Part shown: positions 16,934 through 25,828 of the stretch, one piece after another
How the letters are laid out: each line of letters opens with the position of its first letter
How positions within the stretch are numbered: the first letter of the stretch is position 1
Assembly: GCA_002400415.1 (NCBI GenBank)
Contig: DGQP01000007.1
Location: forward strand, 276,348 to 340,347
Reading direction: 5' to 3'
Origin: Chitinophagaceae bacterium UBA4411
Lineage (GTDB): Bacteria; Bacteroidota; Bacteroidia; Chitinophagales; Chitinophagaceae
Length of the DNA: 64,000 nt
The notes under the pieces: generated by a model
Told to the model about the DNA's origin: nothing
Database searches by the model: none
What the model saw: the letters and a program-made list of their open reading frames with translations, nothing else
Translations under genes and position numbers: made by a program

Positions 16934-17041
16934 ATGCCACTTTTTTACCATGGATTTGGCCCTTCTGCCATACTGATAATGGTGACCTGCCTGGCAGGAA
17001 AACAGATCTACAATTATTGGAGACAGCATCAAAAGTTTTAA
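16934..17041 (+). CDS. possible 35-residue micro-protein
   Basis: A short open frame, MPLFYHGFGPSAILIMVTC and onward to a basic end, lies between gpsA and the next small membrane gene, in the same direction. It has a hydrophobic stretch near residues 9-22 and a basic tail (WRQHQKF), like a small single-span membrane protein. Nothing but composition and position supports it; it could be a chance frame. Confidence 0.3.
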   Translation: MPLFYHGFGPSAILIMVTCLAGKQIYNYWRQHQKF

Positions 17042-17068
17042 CTTCACCGGGACCAAATTTCCCGTTAC

Positions 17069-17272
17069 ATGATCCAGTTTTTCCAGGTGCTTTTTTTTAC
17101 GGCTGCTATTGTCCTCATCGTTTTAAATGTACTGGAGTTTAATAAATACCAGGATGGTAAAAAAAACGGCGGTACTCCTCATCCTATCAAATGGTTCAAT
17201 TTTATTCTCACTTCACTTGTTGCTGTTGGTTGCGTGCTGAATATTCTGGTTAGCTGGATCAAAAATGGTTAG
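17069..17272 (+). CDS. small two-helix membrane protein
   Basis: A 67-residue protein with hydrophobic segments at about 4-22 and 45-63, separated by a charged loop NKYQDGKKNGGTPHP. It is probably an inner-membrane hairpin. I do not recognise the family. It follows gpsA on the same strand, and its stop overlaps the convergent hemW 3' end by four bases. Confidence 0.6.
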   Translation: MIQFFQVLFFTAAIVLIVLNVLEFNKYQDGKKNGGTPHPIKWFNFILTSLVAVGCVLNILVSWIKNG

Positions 17273-18378
17273 CAAAAAAGATCGGCTGCAATGCCATCGG
17301 CGAGTAACCGCCCCTCCTTTGTTAGTGATAAAGTATCATTCTCATGCTTTAATAAGCCATTGTCTGTATATTTTTTAGCAGCAGCCAGCAGGGTTGCCAG
17401 GTGTTTTCCTTCAATCCTGTTCAAATGTAATCCCTCTATAGTCCGTAAGGAGGTCATGATATATTCATTCAGCTGCTGAACGGGTGTCAGTATTTCTTTT
17501 TCTGATGGCAGCTCATTATTGCTGATCCTTTCAATATAGATGCTGTTGTTAGCGATATTCCATTGCCGGGATCTTTCATTGAACGAATGGGCAGATGGCC
17601 CCAGCCCTAAATATTTTTTACCCTGCCAGTAAGAAGAATTATGCCGGCTGCGCCAGCCAGGTTTTGCGAAATTTGATATTTCATAATGTTCGTAACCGGC
17701 TTCTTCCAGCCATTGCATTAAAAGCAGGAACTGCTCAGATTGTTGATCGGGGTTCACATTGGCTGACCTTTCCTGTCTTATCAGCTTGTCAAGCGGCGTT
17801 TTAGGTTCCACTGTAAGCGCATAGCAGGAAAGGTGCGGGATATTAAGTGAGATGGCGGTATCCACATTCTTTTTCCATTTTTCGTTGGTCAGTTGCGGGG
17901 TGCCATAGATCAGGTCAATCGTGATATTGTCAAAATAAGCAGCAGCCAGTTGCAAATTATCAAATGCCTGCCGGGCATTGTGTGCCCGGTTCATCCATCG
18001 CAGATCATCTTCAAAAAAACTCTGGATACCAATACTGAGCCGGGTAATGCCCACCTGTTTCCAGTCAGCCAGTTTTTCATCTGTAATATCATCAGGATTG
18101 GCTTCCAGGGTTATTTCTGCGCCGGGTGAAACTGTAAAGAATCCGGTAATCCTGGTAATTATATTTTGTATTTCTTCTTTGCTGCATAAGCTTGGTGTGC
18201 CACCCCCAAAATAGATGGTTTCAATAATCTCTTCTTCCAGGTAATCCTTTTGTAAAACTATCTCCTTCAATAAAGCGGCAATCAGGTCGTTCTTATAACG
18301 CATGGAAGTGGCGAAATGAAAATTGCAATAATGGCAGGCCTGCCTGCAAAATGGTATATGAATGTAAATGCCTGCCAA
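17269..18378 (-). CDS. hemW: HemW, radical-SAM haem chaperone (coproporphyrinogen III oxidase-like)
   Basis: A radical SAM protein with the CX3CX2C cluster motif IPFCRQACHYCNF near the N-terminus, then YFGGGTPSL and a C-terminal HemN-like domain. The motif is HemW-type, lacking the extra N-terminal region of true HemN. HemW binds haem and is thought to deliver it to respiratory proteins. The conserved family start is A-G-I-Y-I-H-I-P, and the only nearby in-frame initiation codon is TTG at 18378. This gives 369 residues, the normal length. A further ATG at 18489 would add 37 atypical residues and overlap the divergent Omp85 gene. The TTG start is my choice, not proven. Confidence 0.85.
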   Translation of the reverse strand: MAGIYIHIPFCRQACHYCNFHFATSMRYKNDLIAALLKEIVLQKDYLEEEIIETIYFGGGTPSLCSKEEIQNIITRITGFFTVSPGAEITLEANPDDITDEKLADWKQVGITRLSIGIQSFFEDDLRWMNRAHNARQAFDNLQLAAAYFDNITIDLIYGTPQLTNEKWKKNVDTAISLNIPHLSCYALTVEPKTPLDKLIRQERSANVNPDQQSEQFLLLMQWLEEAGYEHYEISNFAKPGWRSRHNSSYWQGKKYLGLGPSAHSFNERSRQWNIANNSIYIERISNNELPSEKEILTPVQQLNEYIMTSLRTIEGLHLNRIEGKHLATLLAAAKKYTDNGLLKHENDTLSLTKEGRLLADGIAADLFC

Positions 18379-18432
18379 TGTAGTTTGTGATTTAATGAAT
18401 AAATTGCCATCAATATCCCGGCGAAAAGCCAC

Positions 18433-20232
18433 ATGACAACATTCAGAGTGCAAATATCGGTTCTTGTTTTCTTGTTGCTGAGTATTCATTTATCAGCACA
18501 GGATAAATATGTACTTCGTTTAAAAGGAGTTGATAAAGATTCAGCCGAATTAGCTGCCCGCATAGGCATTCCAGGTGATTTTACCTCCCGCTTTGCCTGT
18601 ACTGAATATATCAATAAGCTGCCCGGTTTTTTGCAGGCAAAAGGATATGTAACAGCTTCCATCGATAGTCTCAGGTATGATTCCAGTTTTGCAAGCATGG
18701 TTCTTTTTGCAGGGCAGGTATATCGCTGGGCTCAACTGGAAGCGACGGGTATTGACGCTTCCCTGCTCGATGCTGTGGGCTGGCGGGATAAACTGTTTAC
18801 GGATAAGCCGATGGATTTCCGTGAGGTGGCACAGTGGCAGGAAAAAATGCTGAATTACCTGGAAAATAACGGGCACCCCTTTGCAAAAGTTTATCTTGAC
18901 AGCCTGCAACTGGAAGAGGAAAAGGTAAGGGCAAAACTCAAAATAAATAAAGGGCCTGCTTACCGGATTGATAGTATCCGGGTATTCGGAGAAGTGAAGA
19001 TATCAAACGAATACCTGCAACGTTATCTTGATATTCCCAATGGCAGCAGTTATAGTAAAGAGAAACTTTTGCGGGTCAGTAAAAAAATAAGGGAACTGAC
19101 TTATATCGAAGAAGAACAGCCTTCCAGCCTGACAAGACTGGGAACCGGCTCCGTACTTAATTTATACCTTAAGCCAAAGAAGAGCAGCCAGATCAATGTA
19201 TTGATTGGATTTCTTCCTAATAATGATCAATTATCTTCCAGGAAATTATTACTGACGGGGGAAGCAAATATCAACCTGAAAAATGCATTAGGTTCCGGGG
19301 AAACAATCGGGCTTAACTGGCAGCAATTGCAGGTGAAATCGCCCCGTCTTAATCTCCTTTTTCAATATCCCTATCTTTTTCATACCCCTGTCGGGTTGGA
19401 TTTTGCTTTTGATATCTTCAGGAAGGACAGCACGTTTGTCAATATTAACCTGCAACTCGGCGCTCAGTATGTTCTGAATACCAATCAATCGGGTAAATTA
19501 TTCATTCAGCGGTTTCAAACGATTGTCAACGGGGTTAATAAAACATTTCTTCTTCAGAACCGGAGACTGACCGATGAAGCCGATGTCAGTTCGGTTAACG
19601 TGGGGATTGATTATGAATTCAACAATACGAATTATCGTCTCAACCCGCGCCGGGGGAATGAAGTGCGGATCATAACCTCAGCAGGTACAAAAAAGATTAA
19701 AAAAAATAATGAAGTGCTGGAATTAAAAGATCCCGGCGATCCATCCTTTGATTTTGAAACCCTGTATGATACTATTAAACTGAAAACGTACCAGTTCAGG
19801 GCAAGGGTGGCAGCAGCCAAATATCTTCCGGTAGGTAAACAGAGTACAATCAAAACAGCCCTGAATGCAGGGTTTTTACAAAGTGGTAATATTTTCAGGA
19901 ATGAACTATTTCAGTTAGGCGGGTATAAGCTACTGCGTGGTTTTGATGAAGAAAGCCAGTACCTGTCGCAATTTGCAATCGCTACGGTTGAGTACAGGAT
20001 ATTGACCGGGCAGGCCAATTCTTATTTTTATTTACTGGCTGACGGCGGCTGGGGCAGGAACAACAGCCAGAATACCAATGTGAACTATACTTATTTCGGA
20101 ACCGGGCTTGGGCTGGCCCTGGAAACCAAAACAGGAATTTTCAACCTGGCCTGGGCTGTAGGTAAAAGAAATGATACAGAGTTTAATCTTCGTCAATCCA
20201 AAATACACTTTGGCTTTATCAACTATTTTTAA
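18433..20232 (+). CDS. Omp85-superfamily outer-membrane protein (BamA/TamA-like)
   Basis: A 599-residue exported protein. The signal peptide is about residues 1-23 (ending HLSAQ). POTRA-like repeats cover about 75-260 (for example AKLKINKGPAYRIDSIRVFG). The C-terminal surface-antigen barrel contains LRGFDEESQYLSQFAIATVEYR, the R-G-F motif of strand-loop 6, and ends in the aromatic FINYF. It is shorter than BamA (fewer POTRA domains), so it is probably a TamA-like or lineage-specific assembly factor rather than the essential BamA. It is divergent from hemW, with 54 bases between starts. DUF4271 and hemD follow on the same strand. Confidence 0.85.
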   Translation: MTTFRVQISVLVFLLLSIHLSAQDKYVLRLKGVDKDSAELAARIGIPGDFTSRFACTEYINKLPGFLQAKGYVTASIDSLRYDSSFASMVLFAGQVYRWAQLEATGIDASLLDAVGWRDKLFTDKPMDFREVAQWQEKMLNYLENNGHPFAKVYLDSLQLEEEKVRAKLKINKGPAYRIDSIRVFGEVKISNEYLQRYLDIPNGSSYSKEKLLRVSKKIRELTYIEEEQPSSLTRLGTGSVLNLYLKPKKSSQINVLIGFLPNNDQLSSRKLLLTGEANINLKNALGSGETIGLNWQQLQVKSPRLNLLFQYPYLFHTPVGLDFAFDIFRKDSTFVNINLQLGAQYVLNTNQSGKLFIQRFQTIVNGVNKTFLLQNRRLTDEADVSSVNVGIDYEFNNTNYRLNPRRGNEVRIITSAGTKKIKKNNEVLELKDPGDPSFDFETLYDTIKLKTYQFRARVAAAKYLPVGKQSTIKTALNAGFLQSGNIFRNELFQLGGYKLLRGFDEESQYLSQFAIATVEYRILTGQANSYFYLLADGGWGRNNSQNTNVNYTYFGTGLGLALETKTGIFNLAWAVGKRNDTEFNLRQSKIHFGFINYF

Positions 20233-20262
20233 TGATAATGAACGGAGTGGATGCCACTTCAA

Positions 20263-20270
20263 TATTTTTG
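20263..20270 (+). promoter_or_regulatory. TAnnTTTG -7 box upstream of the DUF4271 gene
   Basis: TATTTTTG matches the phylum's -7 consensus, 17 bases before the GTG start at 20288. No clear TTG partner was found upstream. Confidence 0.4.
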
Positions 20271-20287
20271 CAGCATAACTAACCCGG

Positions 20288-21244
20288 GTGAATCGTTTTT
20301 TAATCTCGTTTATAATTTTACTGTGTTGCTGCGGACCCGTTTCTGCACAGGCAGATACAGCTGTCAACGGGACTTTACAAGCTGATTCATTACATGTCCG
20401 GGACGCCGCTTTGCTCCGGGATTCATTGCTGGCCATACGAATGGCTGATTCTTTTTCACGGAAACCAATTGAAAAAGATACCGGTTGGCAGGTAGATCCA
20501 TCTGTGCCATTATACCGGCAGGTAATGCAGCATCATCCTTATTTTGGATTTGCCGGTAACCCGTTATCACCAGAGACCGGCAACCTGAAACGATTTGAAG
20601 GCAAAGAGCTTCTTTTCTACTTTCTCTTATTCTTATTATTAGTATTTGCCTTTTTCCGGATGGCGTTTCCTAAATACTTCAGCGATCTTCTTCGTCTTTT
20701 CTTCAGGACAACACTTAAACAACGGCAGATAAGGGAGCAACTGATGCAAACGCCGTTGCCTTCCCTTTTATTAAATGGTTTCTTTGTTCTTACCGGCGGT
20801 CTGTACATTGATTTTATGTTGCTTCATTTCCACCTTATTGAAAAACCGGTGTTTTGGTTGTTTTTCCTGTATTGTGCCGCAGGTCTTTCTGTAACCTACT
20901 TTGTGAAATTTACCGGGCTGAAGATTCTTGGGTGGATCTTCAACCTGCAGGAGGCGGCCGATTCTTATATTTTTATTGTTTTCATCATTAACAAGGTAAT
21001 CGGCGTTTTCCTGTTACCTCTTCTTATAATGCTGGCTTTTATGCAGGGAAACGGGTACCAGGCAGCTCTGGTGTTGTCGTGGACTGGCATCGGAATACTC
21101 CTTTTATACAGGTTTGTCCTTACTTATTCTGCTGTTCGTAATCAGGTCAAATTCAATCCTTTTCATTTCTTTTTATATCTCTGTGCTTTTGAAATCGCAC
21201 CGCTTTTGCTGATTTACAAGGTTTTACTCGTATTTTTTCAATAG
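20288..21244 (+). CDS. DUF4271-family membrane protein
   Basis: A 318-residue protein with a signal-like N-terminus (MNRFLISFIILLCCCG). A polar region rich in Asp/Ser covers residues 22-100, and several membrane helices follow from residue 107 (LLFYFLLFLLLVFAFFRMAF) to the end. This layout and the following uroporphyrinogen-III synthase gene match DUF4271, a family usually next to hemD in Bacteroidota. The function is unknown. The start is GTG at 20288, the first codon that gives the signal segment. It may be a membrane partner of tetrapyrrole metabolism, on context only. Confidence 0.8.
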   Translation: MNRFLISFIILLCCCGPVSAQADTAVNGTLQADSLHVRDAALLRDSLLAIRMADSFSRKPIEKDTGWQVDPSVPLYRQVMQHHPYFGFAGNPLSPETGNLKRFEGKELLFYFLLFLLLVFAFFRMAFPKYFSDLLRLFFRTTLKQRQIREQLMQTPLPSLLLNGFFVLTGGLYIDFMLLHFHLIEKPVFWLFFLYCAAGLSVTYFVKFTGLKILGWIFNLQEAADSYIFIVFIINKVIGVFLLPLLIMLAFMQGNGYQAALVLSWTGIGILLLYRFVLTYSAVRNQVKFNPFHFFLYLCAFEIAPLLLIYKVLLVFFQ

Positions 21245-21251
21245 AACTTCT

Positions 21252-21259
21252 TACCTTTG
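21252..21259 (+). promoter_or_regulatory. TAnnTTTG -7 box upstream of hemD
   Basis: TACCTTTG matches the -7 consensus and lies 24 bases before ATG 21284. It argues against the upstream TTG codon at 21257, which falls inside the box. No good -33 TTG was seen. Confidence 0.45.
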
Positions 21260-21283
21260 CGCACAACTTTAGCCGAACCGCAC

Positions 21284-22084
21284 ATGATTAAAAATGGGGT
21301 TAATAAGGCCGGCGAGCAGGCCAAAGCAATAAATAAGATCCTGATTACCCAACCGAGGCCCGAAAGTGAAAAGTCTCCGTACTTTGAACTGGCCCGGAGG
21401 TATGGAGTAGAGCTGGAGTTTAAGCCCTTCATTAAACTGGAGGCCATTCCGGCGAGGGACTTCCGCAAGCAAAAGATTGAGATACCCAATTATACCGGCG
21501 TTATTTTCACCAGCAGAAATGCTATCGATCATTTCTTCAGGATGTGCGAGGAAATGAAGGTGAATGTATCGCAGGATACCAAGTATTTCTGTATTACTGA
21601 GGCAGTGGCACTCTATCTGCAAAAGTTCATTCTCTATCGTAAACGCAAGGTGTTTTATGGGGCCGATGGCACTAATAAGAGCATGTTTGAGGTAGTGAAT
21701 AAACACAAGGGGAATGAGAAATTCCTGTATGTATGCTCAGAGAACCAGCAGGATAATGAAATCGTTAACTGGCTGAAGACGAATAATTGCGAGCATGCAC
21801 TGGCATTTATGTATCGTAGTGTAAGTAGTGATGTCAAGGAATTATTATCCCAGCATGAATTTGACATCATGTGTTTCTTTACTCCGAGTGGTGTGAAGAG
21901 TTTGTTTGATAACCTGCCCAAGTTCAAGCAAAACGGAACGGTGATTGGTGCTTTTGGGGCCAATACTTTTAAAGCTGTGGAAGAAGCCGGGTTAAAGCTG
22001 GAGATCAAAGCGCCTCAGCCACAAACGCCGAGTATGGTTGCCGCACTGGAGCAATACCTGTCGGCCCTGGCAAAGAAAAAGTAA
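21284..22084 (+). CDS. hemD: uroporphyrinogen-III synthase family protein
   Basis: A 266-residue protein with the two-lobed HemD pattern: ILITQPRPESEKSPYFELARRYG at the start, VIFTSRNAIDHFF near residue 75, and FFTPSGVKSLF near residue 205. HemD closes and rearranges hydroxymethylbilane to uroporphyrinogen III, the committed step to haem, sirohaem and cobalamin. HemD sequences diverge widely, so the call depends on these motifs and the DUF4271 neighbour. The start is ATG 21284; an upstream TTG lies inside the promoter box. A strong terminator follows. Confidence 0.82.
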   Translation: MIKNGVNKAGEQAKAINKILITQPRPESEKSPYFELARRYGVELEFKPFIKLEAIPARDFRKQKIEIPNYTGVIFTSRNAIDHFFRMCEEMKVNVSQDTKYFCITEAVALYLQKFILYRKRKVFYGADGTNKSMFEVVNKHKGNEKFLYVCSENQQDNEIVNWLKTNNCEHALAFMYRSVSSDVKELLSQHEFDIMCFFTPSGVKSLFDNLPKFKQNGTVIGAFGANTFKAVEEAGLKLEIKAPQPQTPSMVAALEQYLSALAKKK

Positions 22085-22105
22085 ATCATCACATAAGAGG
22101 TAATT

Positions 22106-22142
22106 GCAAAAGGATACTCAGGCGAGTATCCTTTTGCTTTTT
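22106..22142 (+). terminator. intrinsic terminator after hemD
   Basis: The perfect 14-bp stem GCAAAAGGATACTC / GAGTATCCTTTTGC has an AGGC loop and is followed by CTTTTT. Confidence 0.9.
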
Positions 22143-22192
22143 ACTTCAGGCTAAACCACGAACTTTAGTACTCACCGGTGATTGTAACTTAT

Positions 22193-24250
22193 ATGCACAC
22201 ATACAGTAATAAACTTTTACAGGAAACAAGCCCTTATCTTTTGCAGCATGCTCATAACCCGGTGGACTGGTATCCCTGGGGCGATGAGGCTTTGCAAAGG
22301 GCAAGAAAGGAAAATAAGCCAATCCTTGTGAGTATTGGCTATTCAGCCTGTCACTGGTGCCATGTGATGGAACGGGAAAGTTTTGAAGATGAAGCAACCG
22401 CCGTGATCATGAATGAGCATTTCATTAATATTAAAATTGACCGGGAAGAAAGACCCGACCTGGATCATATTTACATGGACGCGGTGCAGGCTATGACGGG
22501 CAGCGGGGGCTGGCCACTGAATGTTTTTCTGACTCCTGATGGAAAACCTTTTTATGGAGGCACTTATTTTCCGCCACAAAAAGCATTTAACCGGCCTTCC
22601 TGGCAGGATGTATTAAACAGTGTTACGCAGGCATTTCGTGAGAGAAGACATGAAATTGATGCGCAGGCCGAAAATCTTACTGCCCACTTATCACAGTCTA
22701 ATGCCTTTGGATTGCAAAAACCCGGGGCAGAAGAGCCGTTTTTCACCTCCGGAAACCTGGAGAAGACCTTTGAAGCTGTCATGAAATCTGCCGATAAACA
22801 ATGGGGCGGGTTTGGGAAAGCTCCTAAATTCCCTCAAACATTTACGATTCAATTTTTACTCAGGTATCATTATGTTTCAGGGAATGAAGATGCGCTGCAA
22901 CAGGCTTTGCTAAGCGTTGATAAAATGGTTGGTGGAGGTATCTACGACCAGGTGGGAGGAGGTTTTGCCCGTTACTCAACGGATACAGAATGGCTGGTGC
23001 CCCATTTTGAAAAGATGCTTTATGATAATGCATTACTGGTTTCAGTATTAAGTGAGGCTTTCCAGCTAACGAAAAATGAAAAGTATAAAGAAATAATCGG
23101 GGAAACCATAGCTTTTATTGAAAGAGAATTGATGCACCCGGGAAAAGGATTTTATGCGGCATTGGATGCTGACAGTGAAGGAGTGGAAGGTAAATTTTAC
23201 GTATGGACCTATGAAGAAGTAAATAAATTACTCGGAAAAGATACAGCTCTCTTTTGTGCTTATTATGATATCAGGCCGGGAGGTAACTGGGAAGGGCAAA
23301 CTATTCTTTGGACGAAGGAGTCAGCTGAGGAATTCGCCGCTAATAATAAGATATCTGTAAATGAGCTTTCCCCGGTTATTGAAAAATGTAAGAAACTGCT
23401 GTTAGCGGAAAGGAGCAAAAGAGTCCGCCCTTCTTTAGATGACAAAATTATATTAGGCTGGAATGCCCTGATGAATACAACCCTTGGAAAAGCTTTTGCG
23501 GCCACAGGCGATGAGCATTATAAGCAGCTGGCTATAGATAATATGAATTTCCTGTTTGAAAAATTAGCTGCAAAAGACGCAGCTGGCTTTCACCATACCT
23601 GGAAGAAGGAGCAAGCGAGATTCCCAGCCTTTCTTGATGATTATGCTTTTTTGATTCAGGCCCTGCTCCAGTTGCAGGAGATAACCGGGGATACAGGCTG
23701 GCTGGATAAAGCGGTTGCCATCACCAATTTTGTCATCGGTCAATTCAGCGGGGACGAAACCGGCTACTTCTTTTATACTCCTCAAAATCAACCGGACATT
23801 ATTGTCCGCAAAAAAGAAGTCTATGATGGGGCGGTTCCGTCCGGGAATGCGGTAATGGCAGCGAACCTGTATCAATTATCGGTACTAATGGATAAGCAGG
23901 ACTGGCGGGACAGGTCTTTTGCAATGATATCCGGCCTGGCGAATGCAATAATAAAATATCCCACCTCGTTTGGTGTATGGGCAGGGTTGTTCCTGGAAAT
24001 CACAGACGGAACCGCAGAAATTGTGATTACGGGCCAAAGCCCGGCAGAAATACACAAGGATGTGCTGAAAATGTACCTGCCACACAAGGTGGTAATGGTT
24101 GCCAGCGACGACAGTAGCTATCCTTTAGTGGATGGAAAACCCATCACTAAAAAAACTAACATTTGGTTGTGTAAAAACTATGCTTGCCGGGCGCCGGTTT
24201 CTTCTGCGGGGCAACTTATTACGCTGATAAACAAGGGTAAAATTGAATAA
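22193..24250 (+). CDS. thioredoxin-fold DUF255 / YyaL-like protein
   Basis: A 685-residue cytoplasmic protein of the YyaL / spermatogenesis-associated-20 family. The N-terminal thioredoxin-like domain (about 1-165) contains NPVDWYPWG, SIGYSACHWCHVME with a C-H-W-C pair, and GGWPLNVFLTPDGKPF. The remainder is an (alpha/alpha)6 barrel like N-acylglucosamine epimerases (GGIYDQVGGGFARYSTD). The molecular function is not established. The start is ATG 22193 (MHTYSNKLL); five additional upstream residues are possible. It stands alone between the hemD terminator and the gldK promoter. Confidence 0.9.
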   Translation: MHTYSNKLLQETSPYLLQHAHNPVDWYPWGDEALQRARKENKPILVSIGYSACHWCHVMERESFEDEATAVIMNEHFINIKIDREERPDLDHIYMDAVQAMTGSGGWPLNVFLTPDGKPFYGGTYFPPQKAFNRPSWQDVLNSVTQAFRERRHEIDAQAENLTAHLSQSNAFGLQKPGAEEPFFTSGNLEKTFEAVMKSADKQWGGFGKAPKFPQTFTIQFLLRYHYVSGNEDALQQALLSVDKMVGGGIYDQVGGGFARYSTDTEWLVPHFEKMLYDNALLVSVLSEAFQLTKNEKYKEIIGETIAFIERELMHPGKGFYAALDADSEGVEGKFYVWTYEEVNKLLGKDTALFCAYYDIRPGGNWEGQTILWTKESAEEFAANNKISVNELSPVIEKCKKLLLAERSKRVRPSLDDKIILGWNALMNTTLGKAFAATGDEHYKQLAIDNMNFLFEKLAAKDAAGFHHTWKKEQARFPAFLDDYAFLIQALLQLQEITGDTGWLDKAVAITNFVIGQFSGDETGYFFYTPQNQPDIIVRKKEVYDGAVPSGNAVMAANLYQLSVLMDKQDWRDRSFAMISGLANAIIKYPTSFGVWAGLFLEITDGTAEIVITGQSPAEIHKDVLKMYLPHKVVMVASDDSSYPLVDGKPITKKTNIWLCKNYACRAPVSSAGQLITLINKGKIE

Positions 24251-24344
24251 TTAATTTTTAGTTAATACAATAAAAGAGATCAAAATCCGTTAGATATTTT
24301 ACCTCGTAAAAACCACTTTGATTTGAAAAAAATAAATCATAACG

Positions 24345-24378
24345 TTGTGCAACCGATAAGGTCAAAACATTATATTTG
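24345..24378 (+). promoter_or_regulatory. probable gldK(LMN) promoter
   Basis: TATATTTG at 24371-24378 fits the -7 box TAnnTTTG. TTG at 24345-24347 is 23 bases upstream, at the long end of the accepted spacing. The box lies 19 bases before the gldK ATG. Confidence 0.55.
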
Positions 24379-24397
24379 CCCAATACCCTTTAAGTGT

Positions 24398-25711
24398 ATG
24401 AAAATGAAAAACCTGAACTACACACTCCTCGCAGTTGCGTGTATCACCCTGATGTCAAGTTGTGGCATACTGGGAGGAAAGAAAAACAAAGGCGGAAGCC
24501 TTCCCAACGATGGCCAGGTGCATGGCATTGCTCCGGGAAATAAGTATACTTTGCCCAAACCTCCGGGCATGGTGTATGTTCCCCAGGGTACTTTCCATAT
24601 GGGCCCAAGTGATGAAGACCCGGCTTATGCCTTCAGTTCCCGTAACAGGTCCATTTCTATCAGTGGATTCTGGATGGATGCCACTGAAATCACCAACAAT
24701 GAGTATCGTCAGTTTGTTTATTGGGTTCGCGACTCTGTTGCTGCCCGTAAGCTTGGCAAAGTAAAAGCTGGTGCTGATGGCAACGAATATGTTGACTGGA
24801 AAGCAATGGCTACTTTCAAATGGAATGACCCTAAAAGTATAGAAGACCTCGGCAGCACAGACCTGATCTTTGCTCCTGAAGACAGGATCTTCGGTAAAAA
24901 AGAGATCGATCCTTCAAAATTAATTTACCACTCAGAAATATTTGATCTGAAAGAAAGTGCGAAACGGGAAAATGCCGGCAAACCACGTTCTAAGTTCATG
25001 ATCAAAAAAGATACTCCGATTTATCCTGATACCCTGGTTTGGATCCGCGACTTCTCTTACTCATATAACGAACCAATGACCAAGCGGTATTTCTCTCATC
25101 CTTCATTTGGTAACTATCCTGTGGTGGGTGTTAACTGGAAACAGGCTACGGCTTTTTGCGAGTGGAGAACCCATTTGCTGAATACCTTCCTTGATTCAAA
25201 AAAACGTGCACAGGAATCAGATTTCCGCCTGCCAACAGAAGCGCAGTGGGAATATGCGGCACGTGGCGGACGTTCACAAACTATGTTCCCCTGGGGTAAC
25301 TATTACCTGAGAAATAAGAAAGGATGTTTAATGGCCAACTTCAAACCCGGCCGTGGAAACTATCCCGAGGATGGTGGTTTCTATACTGTTCGTGCCGATG
25401 CTTACTGGCCGAATGATTATGGTCTGTATTGCATGTCTGGTAACGTGGCAGAGTGGACTTCTACAATTTACTACGAAGGACGTAACAACTTCCAGCATGA
25501 TATGAACCCGGATGTTCGCTGGAATGCCAAAGACGAGGATCCTCCGCTGATGAAGCGTAAGATTATCCGTGGTGGCAGCTGGAAGGACGTGGGTTATTAC
25601 CTGCAAAATGGTACCAGCACTTACGAATACCAGGATTCTACAAAATCTTACATCGGTTTCCGTTGTGTGATCGATTTACCCGCAGCTCCGCAAAAAGGTC
25701 GTCGCAGATAA
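24398..25711 (+). CDS. gldK: gliding motility / type IX secretion lipoprotein GldK
   Basis: A 437-residue lipoprotein with signal peptide and lipobox ending MSSC (Cys22). The rest is a formylglycine-generating-enzyme-like fold: GMVYVPQGTFHMGPSDED, DATEITNNEYRQFV, RLPTEAQWEYAARGG, GNVAEWTSTIYYE, RGGSWKDVGYY and IGFRCVID. GldK/PorK forms, with GldN/PorN, a periplasmic ring attached to the outer membrane in the type IX secretion system. I used ATG 24398 because it starts the lipoprotein signal; 25 more residues upstream would spoil it and cover the promoter. gldL, gldM and gldN follow in the standard order. A hairpin terminator overlaps its stop. Confidence 0.95.
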   Translation: MKMKNLNYTLLAVACITLMSSCGILGGKKNKGGSLPNDGQVHGIAPGNKYTLPKPPGMVYVPQGTFHMGPSDEDPAYAFSSRNRSISISGFWMDATEITNNEYRQFVYWVRDSVAARKLGKVKAGADGNEYVDWKAMATFKWNDPKSIEDLGSTDLIFAPEDRIFGKKEIDPSKLIYHSEIFDLKESAKRENAGKPRSKFMIKKDTPIYPDTLVWIRDFSYSYNEPMTKRYFSHPSFGNYPVVGVNWKQATAFCEWRTHLLNTFLDSKKRAQESDFRLPTEAQWEYAARGGRSQTMFPWGNYYLRNKKGCLMANFKPGRGNYPEDGGFYTVRADAYWPNDYGLYCMSGNVAEWTSTIYYEGRNNFQHDMNPDVRWNAKDEDPPLMKRKIIRGGSWKDVGYYLQNGTSTYEYQDSTKSYIGFRCVIDLPAAPQKGRRR

Positions 25712-25752
25712 AATAATTCCATGAGGTCTTTATATCTGCGACCTCTTTTTTT
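25696..25752 (+). terminator. terminator or attenuator between gldK and gldL
   Basis: AGGTCGTCGCAGATA, at the very end of gldK, can pair with TATCTGCGACCT (25733-25744) with a three-base bulge, followed by a run of T. A shorter alternative pairs GAGGTC (25723) with GACCTC. The left arm lies inside the last codons, so a translating ribosome could influence folding. It should stop a fraction of transcripts before gldL. Confidence 0.7.
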
Positions 25753-25828
25753 ATGAAACAATTTTTGGATTCATTTTCCCGTTATTTGCTTTTGTTAAAA
25801 TTTAATAAACTATAAAAACGAACCCGCT

